Shown: positions 32,401 through 44,699, counted from the stretch's first letter. The stretch is 64,000 nt of DNA from Bombardia bombarda (GCA_030512295.1 JAULSR010000003.1:1550001-1614000); one strand, 5' to 3'. Notes: generated from the sequence alone by a model not told the origin. Made by a program: numbers and translations.

Positions 32401-33000
32401 ATGGTCAACCTCATCCCCCTCATCCTCCTGGCCAGCACCGCCCTCTCCTCCCCCGTCCTCCCCGCCGTCGACCCTGGCTCACCCACCCCCACGACCCTCG
32501 TCACTGGCGCACTCTGGATCCGCGCCGTCGTCGCGCCAAACTACCACAAATACCTGCAGACCAAGCCAGCCAACTCGCCCGGGACGGCACTGATCGAATC
32601 TTACACGACCGCCGGGCAGTTCAACGTCGAGGGCGGACAGCTCGTGAACAAGGCGGTCAACCCACCGCTGTACATGTGGGTCGAGGAGCCCGCCGACAAG
32701 GCCAACCCACCGCGCACGCTGGCAACGTGGTTCAACACGACCAAGAACCCCTTTGGGACGTTTGCGTTCCAGGGCGATGGCCTGACGTGGCAGGTGCCGA
32801 GCGTCAAGCGGCAGAACGTGGCTGCTTGGTTGGTGTGTGCCAAGCAGGCGCTGTTTGTGAATACGGGGGCGTATGGGTATCAGACGCCGAGTGGGTGTGC
32901 GGATCAGACGGTGAGTTTTGGTGTGGAAGATTTGAAAGGAAAAGGGGCTAACAGGGGGGTGCAGATACACTATTACAACGACAAGACGGCGAATAATTAG
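32401..33000 (+). CDS. Small secreted protein, conserved fungal type
   Basis: The ORF opens with a signal peptide (MVNLIPLILLASTALSSPVL). The mature part is of a kind common in Sordariomycete secretomes, with WIRAVVAPNYHKYLQT, SYTTAGQFNVEGGQLV, NPFGTFAFQGDGLTWQVPS, NVAAWLVCAKQALFVN, YGYQTPSGCADQT and IHYYND. I know no function. Although the frame is open throughout, 32911-32964 has a GTGAGT donor, GCTAAC branch site and GTGCAG acceptor. Splicing it joins GCADQT to IHYYNDKTANN and gives 181 aa. The intron is 54 nt, divisible by three and free of stops, so the unspliced form would be 199 aa. Two Cys residues remain after signal cleavage and probably pair. Confidence 0.85.
   Translation: MVNLIPLILLASTALSSPVLPAVDPGSPTPTTLVTGALWIRAVVAPNYHKYLQTKPANSPGTALIESYTTAGQFNVEGGQLVNKAVNPPLYMWVEEPADKANPPRTLATWFNTTKNPFGTFAFQGDGLTWQVPSVKRQNVAAWLVCAKQALFVNTGAYGYQTPSGCADQTVSFGVEDLKGKGANRGVQIHYYNDKTANN
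32911..32964 (+). other. In-frame 54-nt intron
   Basis: Donor GTGAGT, branch-like GGGCTAACAGG and acceptor GTGCAG. Length 18 codons without a stop. Confidence 0.75.
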
Positions 33001-33313
33001 GGAGTCAAGCAAGGCGGTCCATGGCGTTTTGTTCGGTTGAATATGACGTGGATGGGCTTTGTTGAACTTGTCTGAGATGCGGCGTCCAAATAGCCACAGT
33101 ATTCAATATCTATTATTCGCTATCGAAGCTCAAAAGCCAACGCTGCAACCGCTATCCTTTTTCTAACCTGAATCCACATTGCCAAAGTGGCCCCCATATC
33201 GCTTACACTGAGCTTCTCCATCTCCCATGTCGTAGCCCTTGGGTGCTTAAATACCTCTCCTTACAACCAACGTTCATCTCAAACCCCCCATTGTTCCCCT
33301 CCACCATCACCAC
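33001..33313. other. Convergent intergenic gap
   Basis: 3' flanks of the secreted-protein gene (+) and the acidic hypothetical gene (-). No gene seen. Confidence 0.5.
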
Positions 33314-34847
33314 CTACATCACCCCCTCGTCCCTCTCGTAGATCCAATTCCGAACCCCCTCCGCCACCTTCCCAAAAAGTTGCATCGCCCTGATCAGCGG
33401 CAGCAGCGGAGACGGCTCCACCCTCATCACCCCCTTCGGATACAGCTTCGCCAGCTTGTCCACCGTCTTCACCACCCGTCCCAGCTCGCTGATCAGCTTA
33501 CCAAACACCTCCATGTACAAGTCCCGCTTGGACGTCACCGCCATCGTCTCGAGCCGGTTCTGCGCAACATCCAGCACCATGATCTGCAAGGTCAGGCGGG
33601 TGCGGATTGTGGGTAAGATGGCCACGAGCAGGTTGTAGGCGGCGTTCCTGCTGCCGACCATGCTGCCGCTGGCCCTGTCGACGGTGACGACGTGCAGGTG
33701 GTGGGCGTCGTGGGCGCCGCGCCGGCCGACGGCGACTTGCGCGTGCTGGAGCGCGTCTAGCGCCGTCACTTGGGCTGTCTGCATGTCTGGTCGCGCGGCG
33801 AAGGGGTCGTGGTTGCCGTCGTCGTCGTCGTCGTCGGGGAAGAGCACGCCCCAGCGGTGGACGTATTGGAGGATGAAGGCGCGCAGGTAGCCGTACTGGA
33901 TGTGCAGGCGGTCGTAGCGTGCGGCGCGGATGAGCATGTGGACGTTGGGGGCTGAGAAGTGGACCAGGTATTGGTCGAGTTCGCAGTAGCCGAACTGTTT
34001 TGTTGTTGTCAGTAGTAGTAAGTAAGTCAGTGTGCCTAGGTAAGGGTAGGAGGTAGGTGGGTGTGATGGGGTCAATCCGACTGGAAACTGACCTTGAATT
34101 CGTCCCAGGCCTGTTCCATCTGTAGCTCAGACGGCTCGGGTTTGTTGAAGTCGTTTAAGCAGCATAGAAGCCGCCACTCGCAGCGGGTGTCGACGTCGTC
34201 GATCATTTTCTGGATGGTTTCCCTGAACCCCTCGAGCTCCTCGACTGTGATGGGCTCATCGATCTCAGAATTGAGCTTCTCGCAGCCTTCCTTTATGAGG
34301 GCGTGCAGACGTTTGAGGTCTTGGTCCTGGGCGTCGAGGAAAGATACCGGGGGCGCGTCAGTGGTGGTATCCTCCTGAGAGATAACAAGGCTGGATAGGG
34401 CGTGTGCGAGGTTGCCAACAAAGTTGACGTGAGGAGGGAGGGTGTCCTGAGCGTTGTTGCTGTCAAGGGGTACATAAGGTACGGCTATGTTGTCCTCGTT
34501 TCCAGTGTCCACGTTCCCAGTGTCCTCGTCCTCAGTGTCCTCGTCCTCAGTGTCCCCGTACTCAGTTTCCATATCCCCATTGTCAACGCTCCGACGAATC
34601 GTCTCTGCGTTACTTGCCTCACTTGGAGCGTAGCGCGGAGCTGGCATTGTGGATTGTTCGAGCTGGTTGAGCATTTCGGTCGTGAGGGGGGTACTGGTCT
34701 GCTCGAGGATAGAAGGTCAGTAGTGATATGGTTTTGGGCAAAGCTCGGCAGACGCACTCGTGGCTGGTCTATGGCTTCACTTTCGGTCTGAGGGCTCGGC
34801 CCCGGTTCATCCTCGGCCGGGAGGTCTGGCAAGGGTTTCGTAGCCAT
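33314..34847 (-). CDS. Hypothetical acidic/helical protein (458 aa)
   Basis: Three exons (34847-34758, 34698-34093, 33994-33314) join in frame through GTGCGT...CAG and GTCAGT...CAG introns. The N-terminus is Pro/Glu-rich (ATKPLPDLPAEDEPGPSP). Next comes a short tandem acidic block (DTEDEDTEDEDTGNVDTGN) encoded by repeated GTCCTCGTCCTCA units on the plus strand. The rest is long helices (DQDLKRLHALIKEGCEKLNS, FRETIQKMIDDVDTRCEWRL) and a C-terminal helical domain (AAYNLLVAILPTIRTRLTLQ, LYMEVFGKLISELGRVVKTV). It has no signal peptide or membrane helix, so is probably cytosolic or nuclear. A second acidic patch (PDDDDDDGNHD) sits in the C-terminal half. No family recognised. Confidence 0.8.
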
Positions 34848-36929
34848 GGCTCTGGTTTGGTGCGCGCTCGTGAATGCGTGCTTTTGTGGTGATGATGACA
34901 ATAATAGATATTGAACTGTTGTAGCGAACGGTGTTTGGTGTAATGTAACGAACGGTCTCTGGTACGTCTAACAATTGTGCGTCGTTGGATATCGTAGTGA
35001 AACTGCGCTCTCAATGTCTCGGTCTCGGTGGTTAGGTAAAACCGTCCTCTCCTAGTGAATATGCTTTTCTCTCGCCCGACCACTCACTCGCAATTTCTTT
35101 CTCGGACCTGCCTCGTTTTGGGAGTATTAAGGCACTGGCTTTACGCTTGGCTCTGGTTTTTGAATAGTGTATGGAAGGGGCCAGTTGCTCCCGCCCCATC
35201 ACCATACGAGTAGTTTCCGCCTTACATCATGGGCAAATGAGGAGGAGGTGAGTGGCTGGCCGCTAACAACTACAACCGAGCTTGATAGTTGATGTGGATA
35301 CGCGAGGAAGGAACAATAAGGACCGTATCGGTGCCGAATTTATCATCTATCAAAGAGAGCCATCGACTTACCGTATGTTTCTGAAGTTCTGAAATGATGT
35401 TGCCGTCACGATTCGGCTTCTCATTTGAACCCTTCCTCAGTCTTCGTATACCTGCACTATCCCCAAATTGTATCTGCTATTATTCATAGATACGGCGGAG
35501 TTGACGTAATGTACATAGGAGGTTGACACTCCTCCAAATACAGCCAAGTGCATGCACATGATGAGCCTGTGAATAAGACGTCGGGCATCCTCTGGATCTG
35601 ATCTTTTAAGGCTGAGATCCAAACATGAAAAGGTCGAATCGCATAATCGCAACCAAGTTAGCAAGATTAAGCGCCCTAGCAGTCTGGGCTAACAGCGTAC
35701 CGCCAAAATCTTGCACAAGCTCATTATCCCATAAAGTTCTGCAAGATGCAGCGTGCTAATAAGCGAGGACAGACCAGCGTTTCTTCTTTCTGTTCAATCC
35801 AGGACCTGCTGGTTTCAATGATATCTGACACACACACGTTAATCCATCCACCTTCTCCGCGTCGAAAGGGAAGCCGATCGATCCCACTGTTTGGAAGAAG
35901 GGGATTTTCGCCTCCGTTGGATCCGCAGCCAAACCGGGAAAGGCGGGTGGGTGGTAAATTCGAAATGAGAAAGGGGATCAGTCTTGGCAGCTCTTGGCGC
36001 AATTGACAAACCGCCTTATTCAGCAAACACGAGGCACGTGGGATTTCCCCTGAAAATTGCAGTGCAATGGCGAAAGCACGGTGAGGAAGGTGCTCCTTAT
36101 TTTTTCCGTCGCGTCGCTCAACACCAACACTTTTCCGCTGCCATCCATCACAAGTCTCAATTGACTGCAGATTCTGGACACCCAAATCTCAAACAGCAAC
36201 AACCTCCATCTTTCAAGACAAAGCAAGCGCTTTGCCACTTGATACTCCGCTTCGCCAATATTGTGCCCAGACGATGCCCAGACCGTATCGCCCGCCCTCG
36301 ATCCACCCAACCCCAGCGCATTTCTCATCGCTAACCCTGCCAAGACACCCAAAGCAACGCGAGTGGGCTCAGTGGGCTCCAGAGCAATGCACCGCCCGCA
36401 AATGCCCAGGAGGCCAAGCGCCTGCCTCCACTGTCACCTTCTGGCCCCCCTGTGATACCAAGACTTCCAAGACCCCTTTCGCGTCATTTCAGCGTTCTAA
36501 CTCTGCCGCCCGCCCGCCTGCCCGACTGGGAGAGCGCGAAACCATGATTTCCGCCGCTCCTTCTTTCCTTGTCTGTCCTAGGTTCGCTGCTTGCTGCTTC
36601 CGCCGACATCATCATCGCTGTCGCTGTCGATAGTGCTGCATGATCGCATTTCTCTCGTTCTGTTTCTCCAGCTGCCACTTACAAAATATTTACCTTCGTT
36701 TCAATTCTGTTGCGTCTTGCGCCCACCAAGTGGTGAAGTCAACAACAACAACACTCCATGTCCAGGCAGGCGCCTCAGGGGTCAATTTTACTCTGACCAA
36801 ACCGAACTGAGCCCAACACCAGCTCATAGTACTGTCCTTTCCGCAACACAAATTCTATAAACAACATCAATCGATTGAGAAGGGGATTTTGGAAGCAAAA
36901 GTGAAGTGTCGATTCACAACACCAAGAAG
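34848..36929. other. 2.1-kb intergenic region
   Basis: The left half is the presumed promoter of the minus-strand hypothetical gene. From about 36.1 kb it becomes a pyrimidine/CA-rich stretch that looks like a long 5' leader and promoter of the GH76 gene. Overlapping frames on both strands lack domains. No gene called. Confidence 0.5.
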
Positions 36930-38422
36930 ATGGCGACATCATCGCCAGCCCGGTGGCTGGTCGCCGTCCTTGCGACCGCTTCCTCCCTCGTCCCCTCTGC
37001 CCTCGCAGAACCATACTACAAGATTGGCACCTCAGGTAACTAATCAACTTTACCCCTCTTCTTTTACCAGCCCACCACTAAGACGGGCAATGCGCAGCCG
37101 AGATTCGCCAATCCGCCCGCACACTCGCCTACGACCTGATGCTCTACTACCAAGGCAACAAATCGGGCGAGATCCCCGGCATCCTGCCCGGCCCGCCCAC
37201 GGAGCACAAGGGCGACTACTACTGGTGGGAAGGCGGCGCCATGATGGGCACCTACGTCGACTACTGGCACCTCACAGGCGACACATCGTACAACCACGTC
37301 GTGACCGAAGGCCTCCTGCACCAGACGGGCCCCAACGCCGACTACATGCCGCCCAACCACACGGCCTCGCTCGGCAACGACGACCAAGGCTTCTGGGGCA
37401 TGTCGGCCATGCTCGCGGCCGAGACGAAATTCCCCAACCCGCCCGAGGACAAGCCGCAGTGGCTCGCGCTGGCCCAGGCCGTCTTCCACACGCAGGCGTC
37501 GCCCGACCGCCACGACGACACGTGCAAGGGCGGCCTCCGCTGGCAGGTGCCGCCGACCAACACGGGCTACAACTACAAGAACACGATCGCCAACGCGTGC
37601 TTCTTCAACATCGGCGCGCGCCTCGCGCGCTACACCAAGAACGCGACGTACGCCGACTGGGCCGAGAAGACGTTCCAGTGGCTGTGGGACGTCGAGTACA
37701 TCGACCACGAGCTGTGGCGCGTCTACGACGGCGGCCACGTCGAGAACAACTGCACCGACATCAACAAGGCGCAGTTCAGCTACAACGCCGCCCTGCTGAT
37801 GCACGGCGCCGCCTACATGTGGAACTACACCGAGGGCAAGCCGGCCAAGCAGGCGGTGTGGAAGACGCGCATCGACGGCCTGCTTAATCGTACCCTGATC
37901 GACTTTTTCCCGGGGAACATCGCCTTCGAGGTCCCCTGCGAGTCGCGCCCGGGGGCCTGCTCGCCGGATATGCTGAGCTTCAAGGGCTACGTGCACCGCT
38001 GGATGGCGGTCGTCACGCAGCTCGCGCCGTGGACGAAGGAGATCATCCTGCCGGTGCTGCGCGAGTCGGCCACGGCTGCGGTGAACCAGTGCACTGGTGG
38101 TGACACGGGCCGGCGCTGCGGGTTTTATTGGAGCACGGGCGCGTTTATCGATCCGGCGGTGGACCATACGAGTGGTGCGGGCGAGGCGATGAGCGTGCTG
38201 GCTGCGGTCAGTAGTCTGCTGATTGACGAGGCGCCGCCGCCGACGACGAATGTCACGGGGGGGATCAGCAAAGGGGATAACAATGCGGGGAGCAGGAGTA
38301 AGGATCGGCCGGACCCGCCGGCGCCGATCACGACGGGGGATCGGGCGGGGGCGGCGATTGTGACGATTATTATACTGTCGCTTGGGATTGGGGCGTGGGC
38401 GTGGATGAGCTTTGGGGATTGA
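36930..38422 (+). CDS. GH76 alpha-1,6-mannanase-like protein (Dfg5/Dcw1 family)
   Basis: Two exons (36930-37035, 37098-38422) give an intact 476-aa protein. The signal peptide is WLVAVLATASSLVPSALA. The GH76 barrel has YYWWEGGAMMGTYVDYW, the twin catalytic aspartates in LGNDDQGFWG (Asp130-Asp131), CKGGLRWQ, NACFFNIGARLARY, QFSYNAALLMHGAAYMWNYT and GFYWSTGAF. It ends in a Ser/Pro/Gly-rich linker and a hydrophobic tail (AAIVTIIILSLGIGAWAW), as expected for a GPI-anchored cell-wall protein. Yeast Dfg5/Dcw1 are thought to transfer GPI-anchored proteins into the wall by acting on the GPI mannose core. A similar wall-assembly role is inferred here. Length and motifs are normal. The strong GC3 bias differs from the AT-rich flanks. 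Confidence 0.95.
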
Positions 38423-41177
38423 GGGGGGTGATGGGGAGGGAAGGGGAAGGGAAGGGGAAGGGAAGGAGGAGGGGAGGAGGGAGGGGGACTGTAGACATGA
38501 GAATCTGCGGTAGGTTTTCTAGTTACTAACTTTATGTTGTCTTGCAGATGCTGCGAGCTAGCGCTGGGATGGCGTATATCGGAGTGGTTGATTTGTCTGT
38601 TTGTGATTTCTTTTTCCGTTTTTATCTTTCTTCTGTTTGTTCAGTATATATACCTTTGCTGCAAAATCCTTTTCGATGGCAGGTGGGACACGCACAATCC
38701 ATGCCCAACTGTTAGCTATCTTATCTTGACAGAATATATTAGCATCGTAATTATATGAAATACATTCCTGTTGCTGATACGTTGCTTTGGTGAGATGTTC
38801 AGTTGAGTTTCTGTGGGGTGGGTGTGTCTATGGCCTAGTCGGTGTATGGCCTTGTCTTTGCGGCTGTGTGAGCTCTGTGAACTCGGAGGGATATGGGGAG
38901 AGAGAGATTGGCGCCGTTGACAGATATTTTCAAACTCCGTCTGTCAGACCAGGAGATGTAAATGATATGATTTCTCTTTACTGTAGGGGGATGACTTCGC
39001 TCTGAGGTTCAGGCAGTAAGTACATACAACTCTTTGTTGGTGATGACGAATAATGCTCTGGTATAGACACTGAAGGTAACTATAATCATTCAATGAAAGA
39101 CATTGCGCCATGAGTCGTGTTGTATCTCAACTACTGATACATTAGCATACCTTACCCTGGCTAAGCAAAGTGAATCCTCTTCAACATTAACACATCCAGG
39201 TGCTATCGATACACTTCCTAGACGTCACGATTATGGTTGTTCCAAGAATAGGAATAAGATCATTGGCTGTGACCTCTGGATACAGATATGCAAGTCTTAA
39301 AGTCGCATTGTGGAGGCTGCACGTACAAGCGGATTGTTGACCAACGGGTTTTATGCAGACCAAATTAAGTCCGATTAGTGATCCATACCCTTGCGCTCAA
39401 GTACCTAGCAGAAACTCAGCATCACCTCGGAGATAAGTCGCCAGTATCTTTGATGTATGTCAGTAGTGCTCGAAGTCGTTGAGCCAACTGGCCAATCGAT
39501 AACAAGCTGCTCAGCGACCTGAGCCGAAAAGATATGTCGGTATTGGGCAATACTACCTACCTACATGAAGGTATTCAAGTTGGGATTGGCTTCGGATTTG
39601 ACTATGAACCCGCCAGCACAGGGACGCCACGAGATTCAACCTGAAAGTCGGTGCCGATGCCGTGAGGCCCTGCGTGGTTGGCTGTTGAACAGCTGGGGTA
39701 AGTGACATGTCAAGTAGGATCGATCACTATGGATCAAAATCACTCATTCGATGAATGCAAGCTGTTGTTCTACATGTGGCACCATATGTGGTCAAGTCTG
39801 TAGGGGTACCGTGGGGTGCAGGTACTACTAGTAATGCAGGCCATGTGGAAGACAGCCCATCCGATGCAGAGACGGATGTTCCAGACTCTCCGTTGTGCGT
39901 CCCAGCCCGGTACCTACCTAGATACATGCGGTGCTCCTTCGCTTTTGCGTCTTTCCCGTGATGCGAGGCAGGTACTTCAGTAGCGCTTATGTTGTACGAC
40001 ATGGGCAAGGCGCGGGTTCGAAAACGCGAGTTCGCATTAGCTAATCGTGTCAGACATAACTGAATCAGCAATATAATTTTTGAGAATAGGTTTGCAGAGA
40101 CTCTGAATATTGAAGTTTCCCATCACAGGCTATGTTCTGGCGACACCACTACGTACGGTGGCAGCATCAAGGTACCTACCTACCTTAAGGTATTGACGGA
40201 GCGGGACGACGAGCGGACCGGTCGGAGACATATGGCAGCGACCTCCCTACCCAGTGCCTACGTGATGTCGATGAATGCAATGTGTGCGGCTGCTGCATGC
40301 ACCCATGAAGGGTACATGTACCAGATAAGCTCGCACTGAGGCAGTGCTCCCGTATCACCGTCGCAGAGCTCTACGCTGTGTATGCGCGCATCAGATACTA
40401 TCCATACTGATGCATCACTCCATCAATATGTATCCGAAGAAAAGAGTCCAGGCTCGGTTGATGACTGGTTGGTTTTGACGGGTTTGTCGCGATTTTGGGA
40501 GGGGAGAGAGGCCAGAGGACGAAGATTCTCCCGCCAGCCCTCCACTGGAGTTTGAGCGGCAGAGCCCCGCTATGCCACCCCCACCAACCCACCTAGAACT
40601 AGACTCTATTTCTACCCGCTTGTGCCGCCAGGCGCTTTCCTTCTTTGAGAAGTGCGATGAAACTCTCTGAGTGTTAGCCACCGTTGTTCATCCCAGCCAA
40701 GTCTGCAATCAATCTTGACAATCTCTAACACAACAACATCGACAGGTGCGCGAATGGCCTCGCCAATTCGAGTGCCGTCTTGTGCGTGATCAATATGGAA
40801 TAAACACCACCCGTGCATAACATTAACACCCCTCATCCAAGCTGTTGCCGATGGAAAAGAGCGACGAGGTCTGGCCGGGGTTCGGGGCCTGGCGATGGAT
40901 GATGGAACCCCCCCCCCTCAATACTGTCCCTGTATGTCCAGGCGCCACCACGTCTCGGTGACATGAGCAAAGCGAGACCGAGATGGTAAGTGCGTCTGCC
41001 ACAAACCAGTACGACCTTGTCTTGTCGATGCGATGCCCCATGTGTCGAGGCCATGTCGTCGATAGTATATATGATGGGCATGTTCCCCGAGTCGTCTTCC
41101 GATTTAGCTTCCATTTCGACATCAGATCACTCACACCAACCCGACGGAAGTCTGCACACCTATAAAAACCGCTCAAG
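38423..41177. other. 2.75-kb intergenic region
   Basis: It begins with a G-rich purine tract (about 38424-38487, many GGGAAGG units) just after the GH76 stop. The rest is AT-balanced with no domain-bearing ORF. CCTACCTA-type strings occur near 39550, 39910 and 40170. A TATAAAAA string at 41161-41168 lies only about 10-17 bp before the P450 ATG. No RNA gene recognised. Confidence 0.5.
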
Positions 41178-42927
41178 ATGATGATGGGTCTACCCAACAC
41201 CAGCTATGCTGGATTGGCCGGCATCGCCGTCCTGGCAGTAAGCAGCTCGACAACATGCCACAAGATCCCATTGCTCATGTTACTTACTGACAACAAACAC
41301 AGGGATTCGTTAGCTTCATCATCCAGTGCATCTACAATCTCTACTTCCACCCGCTGGCCAAATATCCCGGCCCCTTTCTTCACCGCGCTACCCGCCTCGC
41401 CTTTGTTTGGAAGCTCGTCCGCGGCTATCTCCCCAAGGCCGTCCTGCCTATGCACGCAAAGTACGGCCGCATCGTACGCATTGCCCCAACGAGCTTGCCT
41501 TTTGCGACGCCGAGGCCTGGAAGGACATCTACGGCCACCGCCCCGGCGTCGGCCCAGACAACGAGGTCCCCAAGGCTCCTGTCTTCTACAAAATGGGCAG
41601 CATGCCGCCCAGCATTGTGTCCGAGAACCACGCCAACCACTCGCTCCTGCGCAAGCAGATGGCTCACGGCTTCAGTGACCGCGCCATGCGCGACCAGGAG
41701 CCCATCGTCATGTCGTATGTTGACCTGCTGATCCGGCGCCTGCGCGAGCATTGCTTAGACCCCGACAGCAAGGACGTGGAGACCGGCCTGCAGGCCCGCC
41801 GCCCCCTCGACATGACTGCCTGGTACAACTGGACCACCTTCGACATCATCGGCGACTTGGCCTTTGGCGAGCCTTTTGGCTGCCTCGACAAGGCAAAGTA
41901 CGACCCCTGGGTTGCTTCCATCAACGGAACCTTGAAGAACACGGGCTACCTCCTCGCCGTCAAGCACCTGCGCCTCCAGGGCTTCCTGGTGCCCTTACTG
42001 TTGAAGTCGCCCGCGCGCCAGGAGCATGCTAAGAGGACTCAGGCGAAGCTGCAAAGGCGCATGGAACTCACTGTCGAGCGCCCAGATCTCATCGAGGGAC
42101 TGCTGAAGAACAAGGACGCCTGGAACTTGGATATCGGCCGCATTCAGATGAACGCCAGCACCCTCATCATTGCCGGCTCAGAGACCACTGCCACCTTGCT
42201 CACCGGACTCACCTTCTTGTTGCTGCAAAACCCGGGCGCTCTCAAGAGGCTTACCCAAGAGGTCCGCACTGCCTTCAAATCCGACGAGGATATCACCTTC
42301 GCGTCGGTCACTACTCTCCACTACATGCTCGCTTGCATCAACGAAGGCCTGCGTCGGTACTCGCCTGTTCCCATTGGCATGCCGCGGGAAGCCCCAAAGG
42401 GTGGCGTCACTGTCGCTGGGGAGTTTGTCCCTGAGGGTGTAAGTACTACTCGCATTGAACTCCACACCATCTAAAAAAAGACAACAGACTGACCTTTTCT
42501 GCTTTCCACCCAAACAAGACCATGGTGGCTGTCTGGCAGTGGGCCACACATCACAGCGAAGAGAACTGGACCGACCCCTTCGGCTTCCACCCCGAGCGGT
42601 TTCTGCACGACCCCAAGTTTGCAAGCGACAGACTCGACAGCTTGCAGCCTTTCTCGGTCGGGCCAAGGAACTGCATCGGCAAGAAGTAAGTCCAACACCT
42701 CAGTTTTAGACACACCTTCATCGCAAGTCATGCTGGCATACAGATTGCTGACAGGGATGGTGACTGGCAGCCTGGCAATTGTCGAAATGCGCCTCATTCT
42801 GGCCAAGATCATCTTTCATTTCGACATGGAGCTGGTCAACAAGAACTTTGACTTTATGGACCAGCGAACGCATATCCTGTGGGAGAAGCCAGACCTTCCC
42901 ATTTACCTCACTCCTGTTGTGAGGTAA
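41178..42927 (+). CDS. Cytochrome P450 monooxygenase, one frame break
   Basis: Exons 41178-41237, 41303-42438, 42519-42685 and 42771-42927, all with canonical sites, encode about 506 aa. An N-terminal membrane anchor (LAGIAVLAGFVSFIIQ) precedes the hinge NLYFHPLAKYPGPF. The I-helix has AGSETT, the K-helix EGLRRYS, the PERF-region FHPERF and the haem-binding loop FSVGPRNCIGK. The layout resembles CYP65-type fungal enzymes of secondary metabolism; substrate unknown. At 41484-41487 (CCCC) one base appears to be missing. 'RIVRIAP' is in one frame and 'NELAFCDAEAWKDIYG' in the next, and a fifth C would restore the conserved sequence. Everything else is intact, so either a fresh mutation or an assembly error. 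The gene starts ATGATGATG. Confidence 0.88.
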
Positions 42928-43676
42928 AGACTGATCACGCGCTGTTTTTGGCTTGAAGTACTTTACGTCTTACCGCTGAGACTTTTTCGGAATGCACGAC
43001 TGTTGGCGTTTGGAAGCCGGGGCGTTGGTGTTGATAGAACTAGCTGCAGCCCGTCTCCTTTGGGCTGCTTTAGAATTCCTTGGGGTTTGCTTTAACATGG
43101 CACTATTGATGATCTAGCTTTCTTTGTAGATTGGCGATGGCATCCGATGCTGCGACAGTATCATGAGAATGACTGCCATCTTCCGTTTGCAGGGTAGGAA
43201 GTACGACAGAAAGAAACATGTATGAACTCGGGTATGAACTCGGATATTGAAGGGGGGATTGTATATGGGCGGATATAGAAGCAACAAACAACCTACTCAA
43301 TTCATCACATCTCTATCTACTCTCGGTTCGACCTAATCAAGGAACATCTGACCTTAAGGCCAGTAACAATAAACCGCAACAAGCGTCGCGTCGTTCCTAT
43401 CCGGCCCTGGAGCCAGACCATCAAGGTTCGTCCGACACTGCCACCCTGTGCACCCAGTTGCGTCTCGTTTCACCCCGTTGTTGAACGACACGTCTCTCCA
43501 TTTGCTTTGTGGCACGAATCGACGTGACCAAGCCAGTTACAGATGGGGTGCGTGCCTACCTTACCTACCTTGGTAAACCACTCCCATCTCGTCTCATTGA
43601 TCAATGCTGAAGCCCCCGGGCAGACAACCAAAGAGATAGACAGATAGACAAACCGACCAGCCCGTCCTCCTTCGCC
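42928..43676. other. Intergenic, promoter of the secreted protein
   Basis: No ORF of interest. ACCTTACCTACCTTGG lies near 43560, and the leader just before the ATG is C/A-rich. Confidence 0.5.
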
Positions 43677-44699
43677 ATGAGTCGACTCTCTATCGTTCGC
43701 GCAATCCTGTGCGTCTCTCTATGCGCCATGCCAGTACCAGCCGCCGCCGCCGCCTCCTTCTCTCCTTCCAACCTCCAAGCTAGAGCCGACGCCACCTCCA
43801 ATCCCATCTCGACCGCCGACTTCCCCGTCGTCGGCTACAACACCTCCATCCCCGCCGACGCCACCGACGCCACGGGCCACAACATCACGGGATGGAGCTT
43901 GTCCATCGCCGTGGTCGCTGACGTGCCCTTGACTAACAGCAGCTCCAACGATGGATATGTGGAGGCGACGACGCTGTCGCTTGTCCAGCCGGCAGGGATC
44001 GGCGGCAGTGGGTTTAGTAACGACAGCTGGCACGTCTGCGGGATTGTGTTTGGTGGTGGGTTGGAGGGGGATAGGGAGACGGGGGATAGGGTGGTGCAAG
44101 ATGATGGTGGATGTGGCAGGTTCTTGTCTGATGCGTGCATACAGCAGCTACAGGCGGATAGCCTGGCCGGGGAGGGGAGCAGGAAGGGGGAGTGTGTGGA
44201 TTTGAAGGTGCCTGATATTTGTGAGGGTCAGGAGGGGGGGTTGAAGGGGGGGAGTGGGGGTGCTTATGGTCAGTAGTCTGTCTTGTGCCCGGCTTGACCT
44301 ACCTGCCTACCTACCTGCCTACCTACCTGCCTACCTTGCCCACTGTGAAAGCGAAAGACAAATACTAAATGAAGTGGTTGCGGTTTTCCAGGGATCTCCA
44401 ACGACGACCCGCCCAGTCGGCGCAGGCAGTTCTTCACCGCGGGCTCGGCGCCCACGGTCAGCGGTAACATGTCGGCGATTGCCGCCGCTCAGGGGATGGT
44501 CTGGCCGGTGTTGTTGACCTGGACGCATTTCGCCGCCAGCGGAGAGGCGCACGATAGTGCCGCGTGGCTCTCGTGCGTGAAGGCGCCCAGCATAACGGTT
44601 GCTGGGACGAGTGAGGGGGCGAGGAGGGGCGTTGGTGATGTCTCACGGTGGGCGTTGCTGGTTTGGATGGCGGTGGTGGGTTTGGGGATGGGGGTGTGA
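43677..44699 (+). CDS. Secreted, probably GPI-anchored hypothetical protein (299 aa)
   Basis: Exons 43677-44268 and 44392-44699 (GTCAGT donor, TTCCAG acceptor) join in frame. The signal peptide is MSRLSIVRAILCVSLCAMPVPA. The ectodomain has N-glycosylation sites (YNTS, HNIT, LTNSSS, SNDS) and cysteines (WHVCGIVF, GGCGRFLSDACIQQL, GECVDLKVPDIC) that suggest a small disulfide domain. After a Gly-rich stretch, exon 2 ends in a hydrophobic tail (WALLVWMAVVGLGMGV) with no charged residues after it, as in GPI signals. Function unknown; likely cell-surface. The intron carries a threefold 12-bp tandem repeat (44297-44336). Confidence 0.8.
44297..44336. repeat. 12-bp tandem repeat, about 3.3 copies, in an intron
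   Basis: Unit ACCTACCTGCCT repeated head to tail, closely related to the CCTACCTA strings scattered elsewhere in the window. Confidence 0.9.

Noticed and set aside
36889..38167. Long ORFs on both strands over the GH76 gene
   Set aside because: They arise from the very GC-rich third positions of the GH76 gene. The Arg/Ala-rich and Val/Gly-rich compositions are typical shadows.
40000..40040. tRNA T-arm-like GGTTCGAA string
   Set aside because: No matching acceptor, D- or anticodon arms at the right distances. The same applies to GGGTTCGAT near 61680 and GTTCGAATC near 29175.
44297..44336. CRISPR-like short repeats
   Set aside because: A head-to-tail 12-bp microsatellite without spacers in a eukaryotic intron; not a CRISPR array.
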